Source of the DNA: Thereva unica
Taxonomy: Eukaryota > Arthropoda > Insecta > Diptera > Therevidae
DNA: 64,000 nucleotides
Assembly (NCBI GenBank): GCA_949987705.1
Contig: OX465282.1
Span: 11,892,501-11,956,500 of the forward strand
Direction: 5' to 3'
Shown: piece by piece, positions 35,526 through 47,112 of the stretch
Numbering within the stretch: the first letter of the stretch is position 1
Layout of the letters: the number at the start of each line of letters is the position of its first letter
Notes under the pieces: generated by a model
What the model was told of the DNA's origin: nothing
Seen by the model: the letters and a program-made list of their open reading frames with translations, nothing else
Databases searched by the model: none
Translations under genes and position numbers: made by a program

Positions 35526-36489
35526 ACATATATGGGCAATTCTCCGGAACTTTTAACCTGCTTGTCGCTTCAAAATTTTTATGAATTACAATTTTTGTAG
35601 GAAGATTAAAAATAAAAGAAGCTATCGATAATGTTAAGAAATCATTAATGAGCAATGAGGTATAAGTACGAAGTCATTTAAAACGATATTTTGCAATGAA
35701 ATTTGAAAAAATGTTCCGTTACCTGTCACTTTTCGGCCTGTCTTTAGCGCTAATCTGAATGAAAAACTATTTATATTTGTGATAGGAAGCGTTGACACAA
35801 ATAGTGAAAAGTGAAAAATTGTAGTTTAACTCTTAAGGAAAAATGCAGTTGTGTTCGGTGCAGTGTCAAATCGCTATATTTTCCAAAAAACAACTCTGAA
35901 GTTTGTCCCTAGGTTTTGACGTCAAAGTTGTAACCCGCATGGTAAGTCGAAGAACTCCGAATTGTCTCATTTTATCATAAAATTTTTTAAACGCACTTAT
36001 TGTTCAGACACTAACGAACATGTGCATACATTTTGTGACAACAATAAGTTGAAATTGGTTGACTTTTGGGCAAAACTGGCTAACGGGAACGTAGGTTACA
36101 TTTAAATGTCAAAGTTGTAACCGCAATTAATTTGCTCATATTACATTAAATTCATCCCCGTAAAATTTCTTATGACGTATTGTAACTAGTTAAATCATAT
36201 GTAACGTTTTTTTCGCTTAAGTTGTTTCATGAATCTTAAAAAAAAGTAATTTTAGCGAATGTCAAAATTGTAACCATGTCAAATTTGATGTCAAAATTGT
36301 AACCATGTCAATATAACCATGTCATAAAAAAAATATGCGCATTGAATTTTTTAATGTTCTACATCAGAAAACATTTATTTATGAAATAAGAAACACAAAA
36401 AATATCATGGCACGGTTGTGCTATCAATTTGAAATTTCATTTTTCCAATTAGCTCAGGTTAAAGGTTCTGGAGAATCGCCCATATATGT
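35526..36489. mobile_element. TIR element (964 bp) with reiterated TGTCAAARTTGTAACC motif
   Basis: The terminal 35 bp are inverted with three mismatches. Left starts ACATATATGGGCAATTCTCC; right on the minus strand starts ACATATATGGGCGATTCTCC. Inside, the 16-mer TGTCAAARTTGTAACC (or close) recurs in one orientation near 35920, 36107, 36260 and 36289. No transposase frame is present. I cannot assign a superfamily. The flanking duplication is unclear because ATAT could be part of the TIR or of the target. Confidence 0.65.
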
Positions 36490-37124
36490 GAAATTTATAA
36501 AAAAAATAAATAAAAATAAAAATGAGGTCGACTTTATAGTTTTAATGATGCCCCTTCGCAGTATGCTTTTATAATTGCGTAATCTTGAGGGTAAATATAG
36601 AGAGGGAAAAAATGTGCAACAATGATCCTTTTCTTTTTTGCCACGATATATGAATAGACTAAAAAGAATGTAAAAATTTTAATGATGATAGTTAAAAAAT
36701 TTGAATGGAATTTTTTGGCTGAGATTTTGTTGTTTATCAGGATTGTGGTTTGTTTTTAAAACGTCCTTTTATATTTTAACCTAGATTTATCCCTATTTTT
36801 TGTGTGTGTATTTTGTCACTTTTAAGGATGTTTTCCCCCAAAAATAATAAAATAAAAATAAGTTCAAACGGAAGTATTTAAAAAATAGTGAATAGTGTGA
36901 CCTAAAAAGCCTAAGCGAGTGTCACTTATATGTGACGTATGATATTTAGCTGTTTTGTGTAGAATCGTGCCACAGTTACGAGTATGTAAGAGGCATTTCT
37001 CTATTTTTGATATGTTTGTTATTACATAGTTTCAGATTTTTACTTTAAAAAATAGGGAAATCTCTTTATAGTAAAGCAGTCTCAAAGGTGAAAAGAAATT
37101 TCATAAAGAATGTATAATGGTTTT
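36490..37124. other. AT-rich non-coding DNA, no gene recognised
   Basis: T- and A-rich with no domain-bearing frame. Nothing repeat-like beyond base composition was seen. Confidence 0.35.
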
Positions 37125-37374
37125 TATAGTACATCTTGGATAACTGTTACAAACCAAGGGACTTTTGAAAGATATATAATGTCTGACTGGAACTTGTGTT
37201 TCCGTAGTAGCAACACTTCAAAGTCGAAACAAGCATACGAAAGAATCGACAGTGAAAAAATGTATAATGCTAGACCTTGGAAAAACAAGATGTACAGTCA
37301 GACTACAAGGAGAACGTCTTCCCAGTCAAACAAGGTTTCACAAAGGGCGATGAGTTGGCACATATGCTGTTTAA
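37125..37374 (+). pseudogene. RT relic of a LINE, interrupted by the piggyBac element
   Basis: A frame near 37226-37270 gives KQAYERIDSEKMYN, resembling RT motif A surroundings. A shifted frame near 37312-37374 gives FPVKQGFTKGDELAHM, resembling the conserved QG-D-L-LF block of LINE RTs. Across the piggyBac insertion the same block would continue LFNTRRSDA from 43281. The target TTAA thus falls in the LFN codons. Confidence 0.55.
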
Positions 37375-38565
37375 CCCTTAAGCACTATTATAGGTCTATC
37401 AGACTCCCTCCCAAAAAAGAAACGATTGCTGTCTGGCTCTAGTGTGTGCAAAAGTGTCGAACGCAACAGTAGCTTTAAGTTACTCATTGAGCCACAGGCA
37501 CTTACAAGAAGAGGACGTTTCGCGCGCGCTTTAAGGTATGTTTCACATTTGAAATATTTTTGTAGGTCTGTCAGACCTATATCAGTACGTATGTGATTTT
37601 ATTAAGAATTTTGTGCGTTGTTTTGAAGATGGATTCTGAACAGCCGGGATCTTCTCGGTCACGGCGACCACGTGTAATAAACTTATCAGACCCTCCCGCG
37701 ATATCACAATTAGAAGATTGGGGTTTGAATGAAGAAGCTGGCGATTTTAGCTGCGATTCAGATATCGACGAAGATTTTGTTATGGAGGAAATGCTGTCTC
37801 AAGATGATTCTGCATGTAGTCTGTCCGACACGGAACTGGAAACAGCTGGAAATGATATCGAAAACTTGGATCATGATGCTGGCTCATCTGCTACCGGTGA
37901 AAACCAGTCAAGATCGGGGTACTATTACGGTAAAAATAAATTTAAGTGGAGTAAACAGGAACCAACTAGAAACGTGCGTACATAATCACATAATATCATT
38001 CGGCCTGATAGAGTAGTGCTACCTATAAGAAACAACACTCCGGTAAGCTTATTCAAACTATTATTTCACGACAAAATAATTTCTGTAATTTTACAATGGA
38101 CCAATTTGAAGCTTACAGAAATCAAATTGAAATTTAAAAACCAGTCGATACCCGAGCTGAAAGAAATTTCTCAAGAAGAATTTGAAGCTTTCCTTGGCTT
38201 ATTATTATATACTTCAGCATTCAAATCAAATGCCGAGGATCTGACACTATTGTTTGCAACCGATGGTAGTGGTCGTGAGATATTTCGTGCTGTGATGTCA
38301 AGGGAGCGATTTGGAATTATATTGCGATGTTTACGATTTGATGATATTTCCACAAGAACCCAACGTACTCAAGAAGATCCACTATGCGCTATATCTGAGA
38401 TTTTTTACCATTTCATTGAGAATTGTCAAAAAAATTATACTATGAGTCCTTACGCCTGCATTGACGAAATGTTAATTGGTTTTCGTGGAAGATGCAAGTT
38501 CATAGTATATATGCCTTCCAAACCGGATAAGTACGGCATCAAACTCCAATGTCTTGTAGATGCCA

Positions 38566-38658
38566 CCAATGGTTACTTATATAATGCTTATATTTACCAA
38601 TGGTTACTTATATAATGCTTATATTTACAATGGTTACTTATATAATGCTTATATTTAC
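38566..38658 (+). repeat. 30-bp segment in three tandem copies
   Basis: The unit AATGGTTACTTATATAATGC followed by TTATATTTAC occurs three times in a row (38566-38597, 38598-38628, 38629-38658). The first copy is the normal transposase sequence. The extra copies lie directly against the LINE tail, suggesting that they formed during or after that insertion. Confidence 0.92.
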
Positions 38659-39061
38659 TTTTTTCATAATGATTGCTCCACTGAAATAAGTAACCTCATG
38701 CCTCCATGGCAACATTTTTCCCGCAACACAAGACTTGCCCGCTCGGCTCACCCCCACAGTTTACAGCCCTTATCTTCGCGCACACTCCGATCTAGAAATT
38801 CGTTTATAACAAGAACAACTCGTCTGTGGAACAACTTTCCAAAGACAGTATTCCCGAACTCATACAACATCCAAGAGTTCAAACGAACGGTTCATCGCCA
38901 CTTTCTGCAACACCCCCTTGACTCCCCCTAACCTATTATGACCTTCTCTCTATCTTTCGAGCTAAGCTTACTACTGGACATTGCCCCATGACCTAAACGA
39001 CATGACGTACTAGTAGTACAAAGGGTGACACCTGAGCTTAGACTATCACATAAAAAAAAAA
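38659..39061 (+). mobile_element. LINE 3' end inserted in piggyBac transposase
   Basis: The frame ending at 38931 gives FITRTTRLWNNFPKTVFP and FKRTVHRHFL, the typical C-terminus of a Jockey/CR1-like RT polyprotein. A 3' UTR of about 120 bp and an A-run (39052-39061) follow. Transposase sequence stops before it and resumes immediately after, so it is a severely 5'-truncated insertion. The clade is uncertain. Confidence 0.8.
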
Positions 39062-40182
39062 TGGAAAGGACTCCGATGGCATTGGTTTAGATCACAATGA
39101 AAAGAAACTAATCAAACCGACACAGTCAGTCATCCGACTTGTGAAACCAATTAGAGACACAAACAGAAATATTACTGCTGATAATTGGTTTTCATCAATA
39201 GAATTGGCAAACGAACTTTTGAAAAGAGGTCTCACCTACTGTGGAACACTACGAAAAAATAAAGCCGAAATACCACCCCAATTCACTAACCTCAGATCAA
39301 GAGAAGTAGGTTCTAGTCTGTACGGGTTTACCAAAGATTTGACTTTGCTCTCACGGGTAACTAAAAGAAATAAAGCAGTATTATTACTATCTTCAATGCA
39401 CCACAGTACTGGCGTTGATGAAACAAATGGTTTGCCGGAAATTAATTCTTTTTACAATGCAACTAAAGGAGGTGTCGATACCCTTGATGAGAAGTGTTCA
39501 AAGATGACTTGCAAAAGAAGAACACGACGTTGGCCCTCCACAATTTTTTATCGTATTGTGGATATTGCTTCAACCAATTCATACGTTCTTTCAGGACATT
39601 CATACAAGCGATCAGAATTTATAAAAAATATAGCACTAGGACTAGTTCAGAACCATTTGGAGACCAGATTATCTAATCCTTACATCCCAGAACACATAAA
39701 GTCCGACTGATTCAACAAATTAATCCAGAAAGTGAAAAACTTGAAAAAAGGAAGTACTGCAGTCTATGCGACTATAAAAAAAAGAGGAAGACACAGTACG
39801 TATGCACATTTTGCAAATTTCCTATTTGTTTGAGTTGCTCGAAGCCGACATGTGTTCCGGCTAGACGTACCTGAAAAATCCAAAGCAAAACAAACCTGAA
39901 AAAAGCCACCTCTGAAAGTAAAAGGAGAAGGAATGAATGAGTAAAACACCAATTTCTTCATGATTAATATTTATTTATTTCACTATAAACATACTTCCTG
40001 AAAAGGACATAAAAAAGGAAAACTAAATAAAATACAAAATTTCTTCACTTCAAACAAAAAAAAAGGCTGTAAAAACAAAAACACCCTGAAAGTGAAAAGT
40101 CAAAGGCGAAACAAATAAAAAACAAAACTGATCTTTTTCACTATTTGTTCACACAAATTTTACAATAAAAAAAGGACATCAC

Positions 40183-41600
40183 TAGGGGGAGGGGGGGCAC
40201 TTAGATACATGGGGCACTTTTATACAGTACCAATATTTCTAACCAGAAAAACGTTATGAAGTACGGCCCATCATTAAAACGCTCAAGAACATCCACAAGA
40301 ATAACAGTTGCAACTACGCTGCTCGCCAGCTTGCCATTGGACGTCAACGGGTGTGAACGTGTCCGCGCTGCCGTCTACTAAAAAATTATCGCAAATGTAA
40401 AGGTGTCTCAGTACCGTCTTATTAGTTGTTTTTGTTTTATTATTTTACCAAAGGTAAGGGATTATATTGAAAAGTAGTCCTAAATATGCTTTTAAGTGTG
40501 TTATTAATAAACTAGTCAATAAATTAGTTGTTTGTGAAAAAAGTCCGTTGGGGCATTTTGATTCAGTAAGGTGCGGGGTACAAAGATACGTATCAATCTG
40601 CCCCTTCAATGTATAAATCTGCCCCGTTAGTGTATTAAAGTGCCCCCATCACAATATAAAATTGAAGAAGACTTTTTTTGTTTTTAGCCTTTTGGGGAGC
40701 CCTTAGAGGCCAGGGGGAATTTTCTGGTATTTTTTAATAATAGTAGGGACTGTTACGAACATTTTAAGGGGTCATAGTGCCCCCTACGACTTGTTTTGGG
40801 GCCGTGGGAGGCAAAAGAGAGGGTAATTTTAGTGCATTTTTTAGTGCATTTTATGATGCACCTACAAATTGATGTAATTAGAGCCCCAGGTGAGGTGCAA
40901 TGACTTTTTTTTGATTGATTATGAATAATTACAATCAAATGAGCTAGTTTTATAATTTAGACATGGGTGGCGTGCATAGGGTGCATATGAGAGCGGGGCA
41001 AACTTTCAGGACCTTTTTTGACCCCCTTAGAGGCAAATGCAGATTTTTATATTATTTTTTAATTATTGTACGTTAAATTACGAAGATTTTGCGGGGTCTC
41101 CGAGCCTCCTAGGATTTTTTGGGGTCGTGGGAGGTAAAAGTATGAAATGCATAAGTGCATTTTACCTGTTGCAGCCATACGGCCCGCCCCCTGAACTTGA
41201 GACTGAAGAAGATTATTTTTGTTTATGTGAAAGTTTTTTTGTTTAAAATACTAAAATTGATCTCATTCAATAATGTGTTTTTTATTTGTTCAATTTAGGC
41301 AATAAAACAGTTTAGATGTCAGTATATCTTGCAGTTCTTATGGTTTTTTACTTAGCATCAAACTGCCCCACCCTATGTATCAAAGTACCCCTTAGGTGGG
41401 GCAGAATTATGCAAAACTGTTTTTTTACTAAAGTCAATATATTTTTATACCTGATCAATTTTAGCGGGTATATCGTACAAAAAATTTAAACTGACATATT
41501 AACCAATGCACACGTAAAAAAAAATATTTAAATATGATGCTTGTAGTCCATTAAAAAGGAGTTTACATTTTTGTGTATCAATGTACCCCTCCTCCCCCTA
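40183..41600. mobile_element. TIR element (1.4 kb) with recurrent GCCCC/TGTATCAA motifs, nested in piggyBac
   Basis: The left end TAGGGGGAGGGGGGG and the right end on the minus strand TAGGGGGAGGAGGGG are inverted, and both are followed by AC and a GATACA-type block. CAC occurs on both flanks (40180-40182, 41601-41603), a possible 3-bp duplication; a TA duplication is also possible. Variants of GCCCC next to TGTATCAA or TGTATTAA occur repeatedly near both ends (for example near 40607-40655 and 41355-41400). No transposase was recognised. Confidence 0.6.
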
Positions 41601-43220
41601 CACATAAAAGTTCATATCTGAAAATAGATAAAAATTAAGTAAAGATTAGATACAAAAATACGTACCCCTTTTGCTAATCCATCCATTTTCCAACAAAAAC
41701 ATCACTCGCGTCCGAGGAAAGAAAACGCCAAAAGCCGTCGGCAAATCGACATCAGCAAAATCTGTAAACGAAAAATTAGTAAAAAATACAAACAAATTCC
41801 ACAAAAACTCTTACCTGTCAACCCTAAAATGGATAATCCCAAAACTCCGCCTCATCATCCCCTCTAAATCGGTGCTAAAACCTAAAAATATAACTAAAAT
41901 TAATAAATAAATGAAAATAAACAAAGATAAAAATACTTACCAAGTTGCACCTCCATTTGACATCTGCAGGAAAAACAGGAACAGCTGATCGGACATTGCA
42001 CGCAGATCTAGTACATAACCCGAAATTATGTACTTCGAGAACGAAGCCCCCTACTACAGGATAGCCGCAGCTATTATTTGAATAGAAATAAATACCGACG
42101 CACAGACGGCGTTAAACCAGATTGCTTTTAATCTTTCTAGAGTCTTGAACTAGAAGATAAAATCTGTATTGAGGTTTTAGCAATAAAGCAATTTCAAAGC
42201 CTAAGTATCGAACTTAGCATTCTGAAAAGACAGAATTGAGGTCTTTTCCCAGTAAAGCCCGAATTAAAGACAGTTTTGAAGTCTTTAATACAGCAGTAAC
42301 TTAATCACCAAAATTGATTTCAGCAGTTACTCTAACCAACCACAGAGGGACGAATTTGCGAAGAAACAAGGCAAAGCAGTCCAGCAAGCCACAACCAGGG
42401 CAGCAAGCAGCAACCAGGCAGCAAGCAGCAACCAGGCAGCAAACAGCAAGCAAATCCCAAGCGATTCCCAAGAAACGAAACCAGAGTGCAGCAACACAAA
42501 GGTTATTCCTGGCTGTTCTAATTGCAGAACACATCAGGCGAAACATCGATCGTCATCTGACAGATAGGTGGCGTTATCAATTAAGCTATCAGAGCAAGCA
42601 ATATTTTGGTAATTCTTATTTACAAACAAATAAAGAATAGTTTACGAATTTTCAAGTACTAAATCACGAATTAATAACGAGTTTAAGATTGAATTGAAAT
42701 ATTTTGGCAATTTGTTGAATTTTTATTGAATTTATATTTGAAAAAATCTAATAATTAATTGCGAATAAATAGTAATTTGGTTATTGGAAAAAGTTATCTT
42801 TTTATTGAATCACACCCTTCCGGCACCTTTTTATTGAGTCAGAAATTAAATTGCTAATTCTGAACAACATGCGTTAATTGCATTGCCCAAAAACTAAGTG
42901 AAGTTTAACTATAGTCATTTTTTTTTTGATCTCATGAATTATAAAATTAGACTGAACTACAAAGACTAGTAATAGAAGATTATGTTTTTGTTTTTTTTAA
43001 GAAGCATTTTTTTATTTTTTTTTTATGTTTTGTTAATTTAAGAACTGAAAGAGTGCATTTAATTGGTGTTGACACTGAAAGTTCCTATGAAACTTTAAAA
43101 TTATTTAAAATGTTTATAAAATTTATTGTCAAAATGTTGCTTTGTACTCAATTTAGAAGTTCAATAAATAATTCATTATAAATAATACATTATTTTCTAA
43201 AATTTTACTGGTTTTTTCTA
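41601..43220. other. Unassigned insert sequence inside the piggyBac element
   Basis: This includes a possible LTR-like stretch (about 42030-42340, with AATAAATACC and a run of short T- and A-rich blocks) and an 18-bp tandem repeat (CAGCAAGCAGCAACCAGG units, 42397-42445). I found no second LTR copy, primer site or coding domain. The short ORFs on both strands at 42301-42640 follow from the tandem repeat. Confidence 0.3.
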
Positions 43221-43373
43221 TGGGAGTCTCAAGGACCTATCAGTACTAATGACAAAAAACAATGTGTCAGTGCTTAAGGGTTAATACTAGAAGGAGTGAT
43301 GCGTAAAGTAAACATTGATGCGAACGCAAAAATGCCTAACAAATCAAATACTTTACTCACTTTAGTTTACTTA

Positions 43374-43777
43374 GGGCCGGTTTCACAGTGCGAACTTAAG
43401 TATGGAAATTAACTTAAGTTACACTTAAATATGGCTGGCTGTTTCTTAATTGCCACTTAAAATTTACTTAAGTGTAACTTAAGTGGCAATTCCTCTAGAC
43501 TTAAGTTTTTCTTAAATCAGAATGCATAGAAAATTCAAATGTCAGTTGATTCCAGTACATTTTAAGGAAAACGCGATTAAAAGAAAATTTTACATGTAAA
43601 ATTCGGCTATTGTAAGTTCATAATTTACAATAGAGAGGTCCCGCCGTAAGAAACAAATATAATAGTAAGAAGAAGAAAAACTTGCACTGTGAAACTGAAT
43701 TTGACTGAAGTTACACTTGAGTGAAAAAATTTACTTAAGTTTAAGAAAAACTTAAGTTCGCACTGTGAAACCGGCCC
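43374..43777. mobile_element. PIF/Harbinger-type MITE (404 bp), TSD TTA
   Basis: The left end is GGGCCGGTTTCACAGTGCGA and the right end is its exact reverse complement, extending through ACTTAAG. Direct TTA repeats flank it (43371-43373 and 43778-43780), the classic PIF/Harbinger target. The subterminal regions carry many CTTAAGT palindromes. There is no transposase. Confidence 0.85.
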
Positions 43778-43780
43778 TTA

Positions 43781-45300
43781 CTTCTTCGCCGCCCTGAATG
43801 GTTCACTTGCACAGGAACCTCAGGAAACCAGCAACAATGCACAGCCAATAAGAATCACCACCCGGGCCCAATCCAAGACGGAAATAGTAACCGCAATTCA
43901 TGCGATATAAAATGTTAAAGCAGCTGGAAAAGATGGCATCCCGCCAGAATTGTTGAAAGCCGATTCAAGCCTCATAGCAGATGCGCTTCAGCCAATCCTG
44001 GAAATAGAAATGAACACCTGTACCTTTCCGGAGGATTGGACAGAAGGTATCATAGTCAAAATACCAAAAAAGGTGGACCTAACAATATGCGACAACTGGA
44101 GAGGCATCTGTTTACAATCTACAGTGGGCAAAATTTTGTCCCATATATTACTATCTAGGATAAGTGAGGCAGTAGACCGAACGCTTAGAAGGCAGCAGGC
44201 CGGTTTCAGGAAGGACCGCTCATGTATTGATCATATTAACACCTTGAGAATCATAGTGGAGCAGTCATGAGAAAGCGTTCGATTCGGTTAATAGGAACTT
44301 TATATGGCAGACACTACGGCGACGTGAACTGCCTGATAAAATAATAGAACTGATAAATGCCCTATATAACAATTCCAAATGCAGAGTTCTCCATAATGGA
44401 AAATTATCCGATAGCTTTGAGGTGAGCTCAGGAGTACGACAAAGATGCCTACTTTCGCCTTTAATATTTCTTATAGTAATAAATGACATCCTTGTCGGCG
44501 CTCTAGATAATAGAACAGGCGGCATACAATGGGGTTTGGTAGACCGCCTTAAGGATCTCGACTACGCCGATGATATCTGTTTGCTGGCCCACAGACACCA
44601 GGACCTCAAAAACATGCTTAACAATTTGGCAACAGAAAGTAGTCCAGCAAGCTTAAGGCTAAATCCTACTAAAACTAAAGAAATGCGGAGAAACGCAAAC
44701 ACCATTGAACGGACTGCGCTGAATAACCGTGACGTAGAACTGATCGATAAATTCTGCCACCTCGGTAGTATTATTACCGAAAATGGCGGTGCAGAAGAAG
44801 ATGTCAGTTCCAGAATAAATAAAGCACGAGACGCATATGCATGCCTGTTCCGCATATGGAGATCAATGGAGATCTCAACTAACACCAAATTGCGGCTGTT
44901 CAACTCCAACGTTAAGGCAGTACTTTTGTACAGTTGCGAAATATGGAAAGTCACCCAATTCATCACAGGGCGCCTACAAGTCTTCATCAACAGATGCCTG
45001 CGTCGTATCCTAAAAATCCGCTGGCAGGATAGAATTTCAAACGAAGAACTATGGCGCCGTGCCGGCCAAGAAAGGATAGACGACCAAATCAGGCGAAGGA
45101 AATGGAATTGGATTGGCCACACCTTGCGACGCGAAAACGAAAATCTAGCCAAACAGGCCCTTGACTGGAATCCGCAAGGATCCCGTCGAGTCGGATGACC
45201 TAGAACAACGTGGAGGAGAACTCTACTAGAAGAAGCCGCAACAACTGGGAGATAATGGTCGGAGCTGAGAGCTTGGTTTGATAACATTTCGTAACACAAC
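43781..45300 (+). pseudogene. RTE-like non-LTR retrotransposon fragment (reverse transcriptase and C-terminus)
   Basis: The frame begins within the linker before the RT (AALNGSLAQEP) and reaches the first RT block (KAAGKDGIPPELL near 43915-43955; GFRKDRSCIDHI near 44205). Near 44268 the frame breaks, and the codons that should carry the motif-A aspartate are missing: EKAFDSVN follows directly after VEQS. The second frame has LDYADD (YADD at 44563-44574), CHLGSIITENGG, then RRKWNWIGHTLRR near the C-terminus, ending with a stop at 45198. The C-terminal tryptophan-rich motif is typical of RTE-like elements whose endonuclease resembles craniofacial development protein 2. It is 5'-truncated and non-functional. 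Confidence 0.85.
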
Positions 45301-46701
45301 ATTGAAAAAATTTGAAAAACTTATAACTGAGAAACTATCAAGTTTCTCTAAATAACCTGCATATGAAATCCCAGAGCTGTGAAAAGATAGACGCAATTGA
45401 TGACAATATTACATAATGTGTGCCAAAAGATTGAACTCTTTGTGGGAGTAGAGCTCGCAACATCAAAATAACACGATGACAGCAGAGATTCTATATACAT
45501 TACAGGGAGACAACACTGCGGCACATAAGTTGCTGAATTAATTCCATCAGCATCCTCCTTCCTCAGAGACTACTGGCCTAATGTCACTAATAACAGGTGT
45601 TGTAGCAGATGGGAGAATCCTAGGTATCCCTCATATAAAGTATGTCTTCTTTTTGAAACCTTGAAAAGGAGTTGTCTCAAACCATCTAGAATCCTCATAT
45701 TGACGCGGACAAAACTCTATCAGACCATATATTATTCCTCCAAATGATGGTCACCATACTTATAAGGTATATCATTCAAAAAGTGGTCTTCCAAAAAGGA
45801 ACATATGTGGGGGGGGCCAAGCAAAATTGTGAGGCGATTGGCGATTGGGTGACAGAGCATTAAGGAATTGTTGAAAGATATCAACTTAGCAAAGCAGGGG
45901 CCAGTTCAGAGTTCTGGGATCTGACACTATATTGTGCTTTTTCAAGGATTGTGGTAATAAATTACATGCTATGACTACGTATTGAAAGGCTAATGTGAGG
46001 CTTAACCTACCGATTGTTCCAGACAGATAATTGATCGCTTGTAGCACTATCTAGAAGACACAGAAGTTTCAGATACCAGCTTGGTAGATCAAACTTCTTG
46101 AGAACGTATTATGCCATTGTGTGTGAGCATAATAAGTGACGATCTCCTGTTCGATCACTGAAGCCAGTATTCTGTGGCGATAGTATTGGTTAGGAGCTAG
46201 TGGAAACCTCATCTTGTGGCATTAGGCCAAACCTACATGAAAGGTAACGCAGAAGGGAAGTAGACGTTACTTTCACTAAAGTAGATGTAACTTCCACTTT
46301 CTTCCATTTCGGTCACTCTCATACATTCATACGCAATGGTACCCAACTTCACTTCACTTCCCATTTAGGTTTGGCCTATTGGTAGTTTTTTTACTCTGCT
46401 CTTAACTGTCTTCACGACTAAAATTTGAAAGTGCTTTCAACGATAGAATAATCTGCAGTACAAAGGCGCTTACATTTGTAACGGTCAGTTTTTCCCCCTC
46501 GCGGAAATTTCTCAAACTCTAAGTAAATCACCTGGAAGAATTAAAAAAATTGGGAAGGCAGGTAGGCGTAGAGAAAAAAAAAACAAGAAAACGGGAAGGA
46601 AAATTTTCAGGAGTCAGTCAGTCAGTTTTTGGGGGAGAGGAAGAAAGTTTTTTTCGATGTCGAGTGCGTGGAAATAAAAATAAATTGAGATTTTTTTCGC
46701 G
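45301..46701. other. Non-coding DNA, no gene recognised
   Basis: The first 900 bp look like old repeat sequence. From about 46400 the composition changes to A- and G-rich host-like DNA, including a GTCA tract near 46612-46626, leading to the BEL insertion site. Confidence 0.35.
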
Positions 46702-46736
46702 ATTAGGACATTTGTTCCTCCTCTGTTTATAAGTAG
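46702..46736 (+). repeat. 35-bp direct repeat flanking the BEL element, left copy
   Basis: The sequence starts ATTAGGACATTTGTTCCTCC and ends TTTATAAGTAG directly against the 5' LTR. An identical copy lies at 55999-56033, just beyond the 3' LTR. Confidence 0.95.
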
Positions 46737-47095
46737 TGTGCAAGCACATCACAAAAACATAATTTAACCAATTTAACCTAAATAAATTAATGAAGTAATA
46801 TCCAACAACCTACATTACTTCAAGTATTACAAACAATCTAGAACAATGAAGATATTAGGTAATAATATAATTAAAAATATGTTAATTAAGTAGGTCAAGC
46901 AATTAATATATAAGCCCAAATGTAATGTACCTCAATCGTAGTCTTACTAACTGATTCTTATAGAACAGTAAAAGAAAATAAAGAATTAACCCAAGTAAAG
47001 TATATTTTCACTCATAAAACCGCTATCCAAATTGTTAAAGTTGTGCGGTCTTTAACACGTCCTACTACACATCCACTACTCACCCAGAGTTCATC
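46737..47095 (+). repeat. BEL/Pao 5' LTR
   Basis: It starts TGTGCAAGCACATC and ends about GAGTTCA(TC), giving a TG...CA form of 357-359 bp. A TATA-like TTAATATATAAG lies near 46902-46913 and AATAAAG-type polyadenylation signals near 46976. It matches the 3' LTR apart from one visible G/T difference (near 46974 versus 55874) and the SINE insertion in the latter. Confidence 0.92.
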
Positions 47096-47097
47096 AT

Positions 47098-47112
47098 TTG
47101 GTCCTTCGAGCC
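47098..47112 (+). other. Candidate primer-binding site
   Basis: TTGGTCCTTCGAGCC begins a few bases after the 5' LTR, where a tRNA primer for minus-strand synthesis would pair. I did not identify the tRNA species. Confidence 0.5.

Larger units (their letters stand above)
37629..39874 (+). pseudogene. piggyBac transposase, disrupted
   Basis: The start at 37629 (MDSEQPGSS) opens the acidic N-terminal region (SDIDEDFVMEEM) usual for this family. The in-frame stop TAA at 37983 is followed by the same frame into the catalytic core. Three aspartates expected for the DDD site are visible: IDEMLIGFRG (D at 38463), TADNWFSS (D at 39180) and GGVDTLDEKC (D at 39477). A triplicated 30-bp segment and a LINE tail interrupt the core after NAYIY. 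It resumes at GKDSDG near 39063. The C-terminal cysteine-rich zinc finger (YCSLCDY, VCTFCKFPICLSC) is present but frameshifted near 39710, ending at 39874. In life it would cut and rejoin DNA at TTAA. Confidence 0.9.
37375..43280 (+). mobile_element. piggyBac-type transposon (5.9 kb), TSD TTAA, with nested inserts
   Basis: The left end CCCTTAAGCACT is preceded by TTAA (37371-37374). The right end AGTGCTTAAGGG is followed by TTAA (43281-43284). Both ends share a further subterminal block (ATAGGTC and GACTCCC near 37390-37408, mirrored near 43222-43245). A broken transposase lies at 37629-39874. The excess length comes from a LINE tail (38659-39061), a 1.4-kb TIR element (40183-41600) and unassigned sequence up to about 42900. 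Confidence 0.85.

Noticed and set aside
42301..42640. Gln/Ala-rich ORF pair on both strands
   Set aside because: Explained by the 18-bp CAGCAAGCAGCAACCAGG tandem repeat.
44562..45302. 246-codon minus-strand ORF
   Set aside because: Antisense shadow of the RTE-like RT frame.
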